From Acorus gramineus (lineage: Eukaryota > Streptophyta > Magnoliopsida > Acorales > Acoraceae), in contig JAUJYN010000013.1 in the NCBI GenBank assembly GCA_030737835.1, forward strand, positions 3,455,570 to 3,519,569: a stretch of DNA of 64,000 nt, given 5' to 3'. Positions 62,315 to 64,000 of this stretch are shown here, one piece after another. The translations under genes and the position numbers were made by a program. Each line of letters opens with the position of its first letter. The first letter of the stretch is position 1. Under the pieces are notes generated by a model. That model saw only the letters and a program-made list of their open reading frames with translations, was not told the origin of the DNA and did no database searches.

Positions 62315-64000
62315 GACCAATATTTCGGCCACTGAATAATCAATCAATTTTTAATTAAGCACGCCAATACACACTGTCCTTTTTGAAGTATTTTTTAAGA
62401 CGTTATGCCACTGATGATGCAGTATATGAAATCACATGAAACAGTCCACATGTCACTATGTCAATATATGCGTTAATAAAGATGTAAAAATGCATACACT
62501 CGATTTATATTGAAATTTTTCTTCAAAAAAAAATCATTCTGAAATATTTTTATTTTTTATATGAAAGATTGTATTTTATTATAAATTATTTTGAAATATA
62601 TAATTATTTCAATATTAATAACTATACCAATAAAAAATTCATTTTATTTGATCGTGTTTTAACTATTTTCGTTGAAAAACAAAAATAAAATAAAAAAAAT
62701 TTTCATTTTATTTTACAATAGATAAAATGTAAATAAAATATGAATAAAAATTTATAAAAAATATAAAAATAATTTAACATATGAACCTGTTAATTTCCAT
62801 GTATTCAGGTTTGGCCTATTTTTTATATTTATTGTATGTTCCATTATTTTTTACAAGCTAAAGGTAGCGTTCGATAGCAGGATTACAAAATTGATTTTTT
62901 ACAGACGTTGGGTTAAAAATTGATTATGTAGGAAGCTGTCTCCTTCTAACTTTTTTTAATAACAGCTTGTAAACAGTATTTCTATGATGAATATATTTAA
63001 AGAAAATTGTGATACAAAATTATTTAATTACATAGTTATAAAAATAATTTTTCGAATCACATGTTAAACAAATCAAGATGCAGTCTGCCATTTTTCATTA
63101 AATATTAATTGTGAAGGTCCCTTCATGGAACAGGGTGTTTCACACGAGACTCACACTCTCTTTTTTCAGTGATGAGAGATCGAGATGGCTTTATTGGGAT
63201 TGCTTAACGTGATGGGTTTCTGAAACTCTGCAGCTTTTATAGTGGCATGTTGTCTCTCTTTTTTCTTTTTCTTTTTCTTTCTTTTCAAGTTTTGTCTTTA
63301 GTGGTTGCTACAACTGTTGAAGAGGACATGTGGAGTTGGAAAAAGAAGCCAAAAAGGCCAAACAGAGAAACTACTGACCAAATTCATGCAGGACATTTGA
63401 AGCCCCACACGACATCTTGAGCAACATTTTAAAATAGCTTTCAATAAAATACTTATTGTATTTACTAAAAAAATAATCATAGTAAAAATGATCAAGCACT
63501 CAATTTTTTTTTTTACAATCTTATATACTTTATTAAAAATCTAATAAAATATATATTTTATTAGATGATGTATGTACATTTTTTATCAAAGCATATATTT
63601 CATTAGATCATGTTTACTATTTAAAAATAAAAATAAAAACATATGTAGTCTAAAATTTTAATTAGTAAAAATGATTTGAAACTAACATTTTGAGCCTTTG
63701 ACAAGAGTTATAAATTACCCCAAAATCTTTCCAAATCATTTATATACTTCATGACCTAATTTTAAGTCTTGACAAGGGTTATAAATTTTCATATGTCCAT
63801 TATTTTGAAGGGACTGACTAAACACCCACTCACATATCATTCATCCTATCACATTAACTTCATCACACCCTTTGATAACCATGCATTAGATGCCATTAAA
63901 AAGATGAAATAGATTGGATTAATGTATATCATTCCCCCATTTTTAATCATTAACCAGCGATTATTAGTCCACTTTTGTGAATACATTCAAGCTGACTTAA
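62312..64000. other. Gene-free AT-rich stretch to window end
   Basis: Very AT-rich with many ATAAAA-type words and T/C tracts near 63250. No reading frame of interest, RNA gene or structured repeat found. Confidence 0.4.

Noticed and set aside
61984-62343. 119-codon minus-strand frame with a Ser-Leu run
   Set aside because: The run comes from the GA microsatellite; no domain and no flanking gene structure.

Overview
The window is nuclear DNA of a flowering plant. It holds multi-exon genes with GT-AG introns, an intronless pentatricopeptide-repeat (PPR) gene, and many plant transposable elements in AT-rich intergenic DNA. The first exons of both large genes and the whole PPR gene are strikingly GC-rich against this background. 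That 5'-to-3' GC gradient is commoner in monocots, so a monocot is my weak preference; I cannot name a species.

Layout. Positions 1-3425 are nested transposons: a Ty3-type long terminal repeat (LTR) sits inside a decayed Ty1/copia polymerase, followed by that element's 3' LTR and a fold-back Mutator-type MITE. Positions 4545-9173 (minus) hold a complete nine-exon mitochondrial persulfide dioxygenase gene (ETHE1). From about 9.2 to 22.2 kb I see no convincing gene; there is a SINE next to a TA microsatellite, a duplicated MITE-like repeat and a 3.7-kb tandem pair of Tourist/Harbinger-like elements. A PPR gene lies at 22312-23409 (minus). At 27.1-29.9 kb a young gag-only LTR retrotransposon has landed in the first codons of a plant-mobile-domain (PMD) gene, which is also broken by a stop and a truncation. 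A ten-unit 92-bp minisatellite follows, then a second copy of the LTR family seen at the left end. Positions 33.7-37.5 kb are AT-rich with transposon-like motif clusters.

Positions 37599-59068 (minus) hold one large gene, reconstructed here as 41 exons in continuous frame (1,925 residues). It is a callose synthase most like CALS8/GSL4. Its first intron carries a SINE with target-site duplication and its twelfth intron carries a diverged repeat block. To its right are a second Mutator-type fold-back element, a Tourist MITE, and AT-rich DNA without a recognisable gene.

The three intact genes (sulfide detoxification in mitochondria, organelle RNA metabolism, cell-wall callose synthesis) are ordinary unlinked plant genes and do not form a pathway. 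The remarkable content is the transposon structure. I found no sign of an undescribed multi-gene system.
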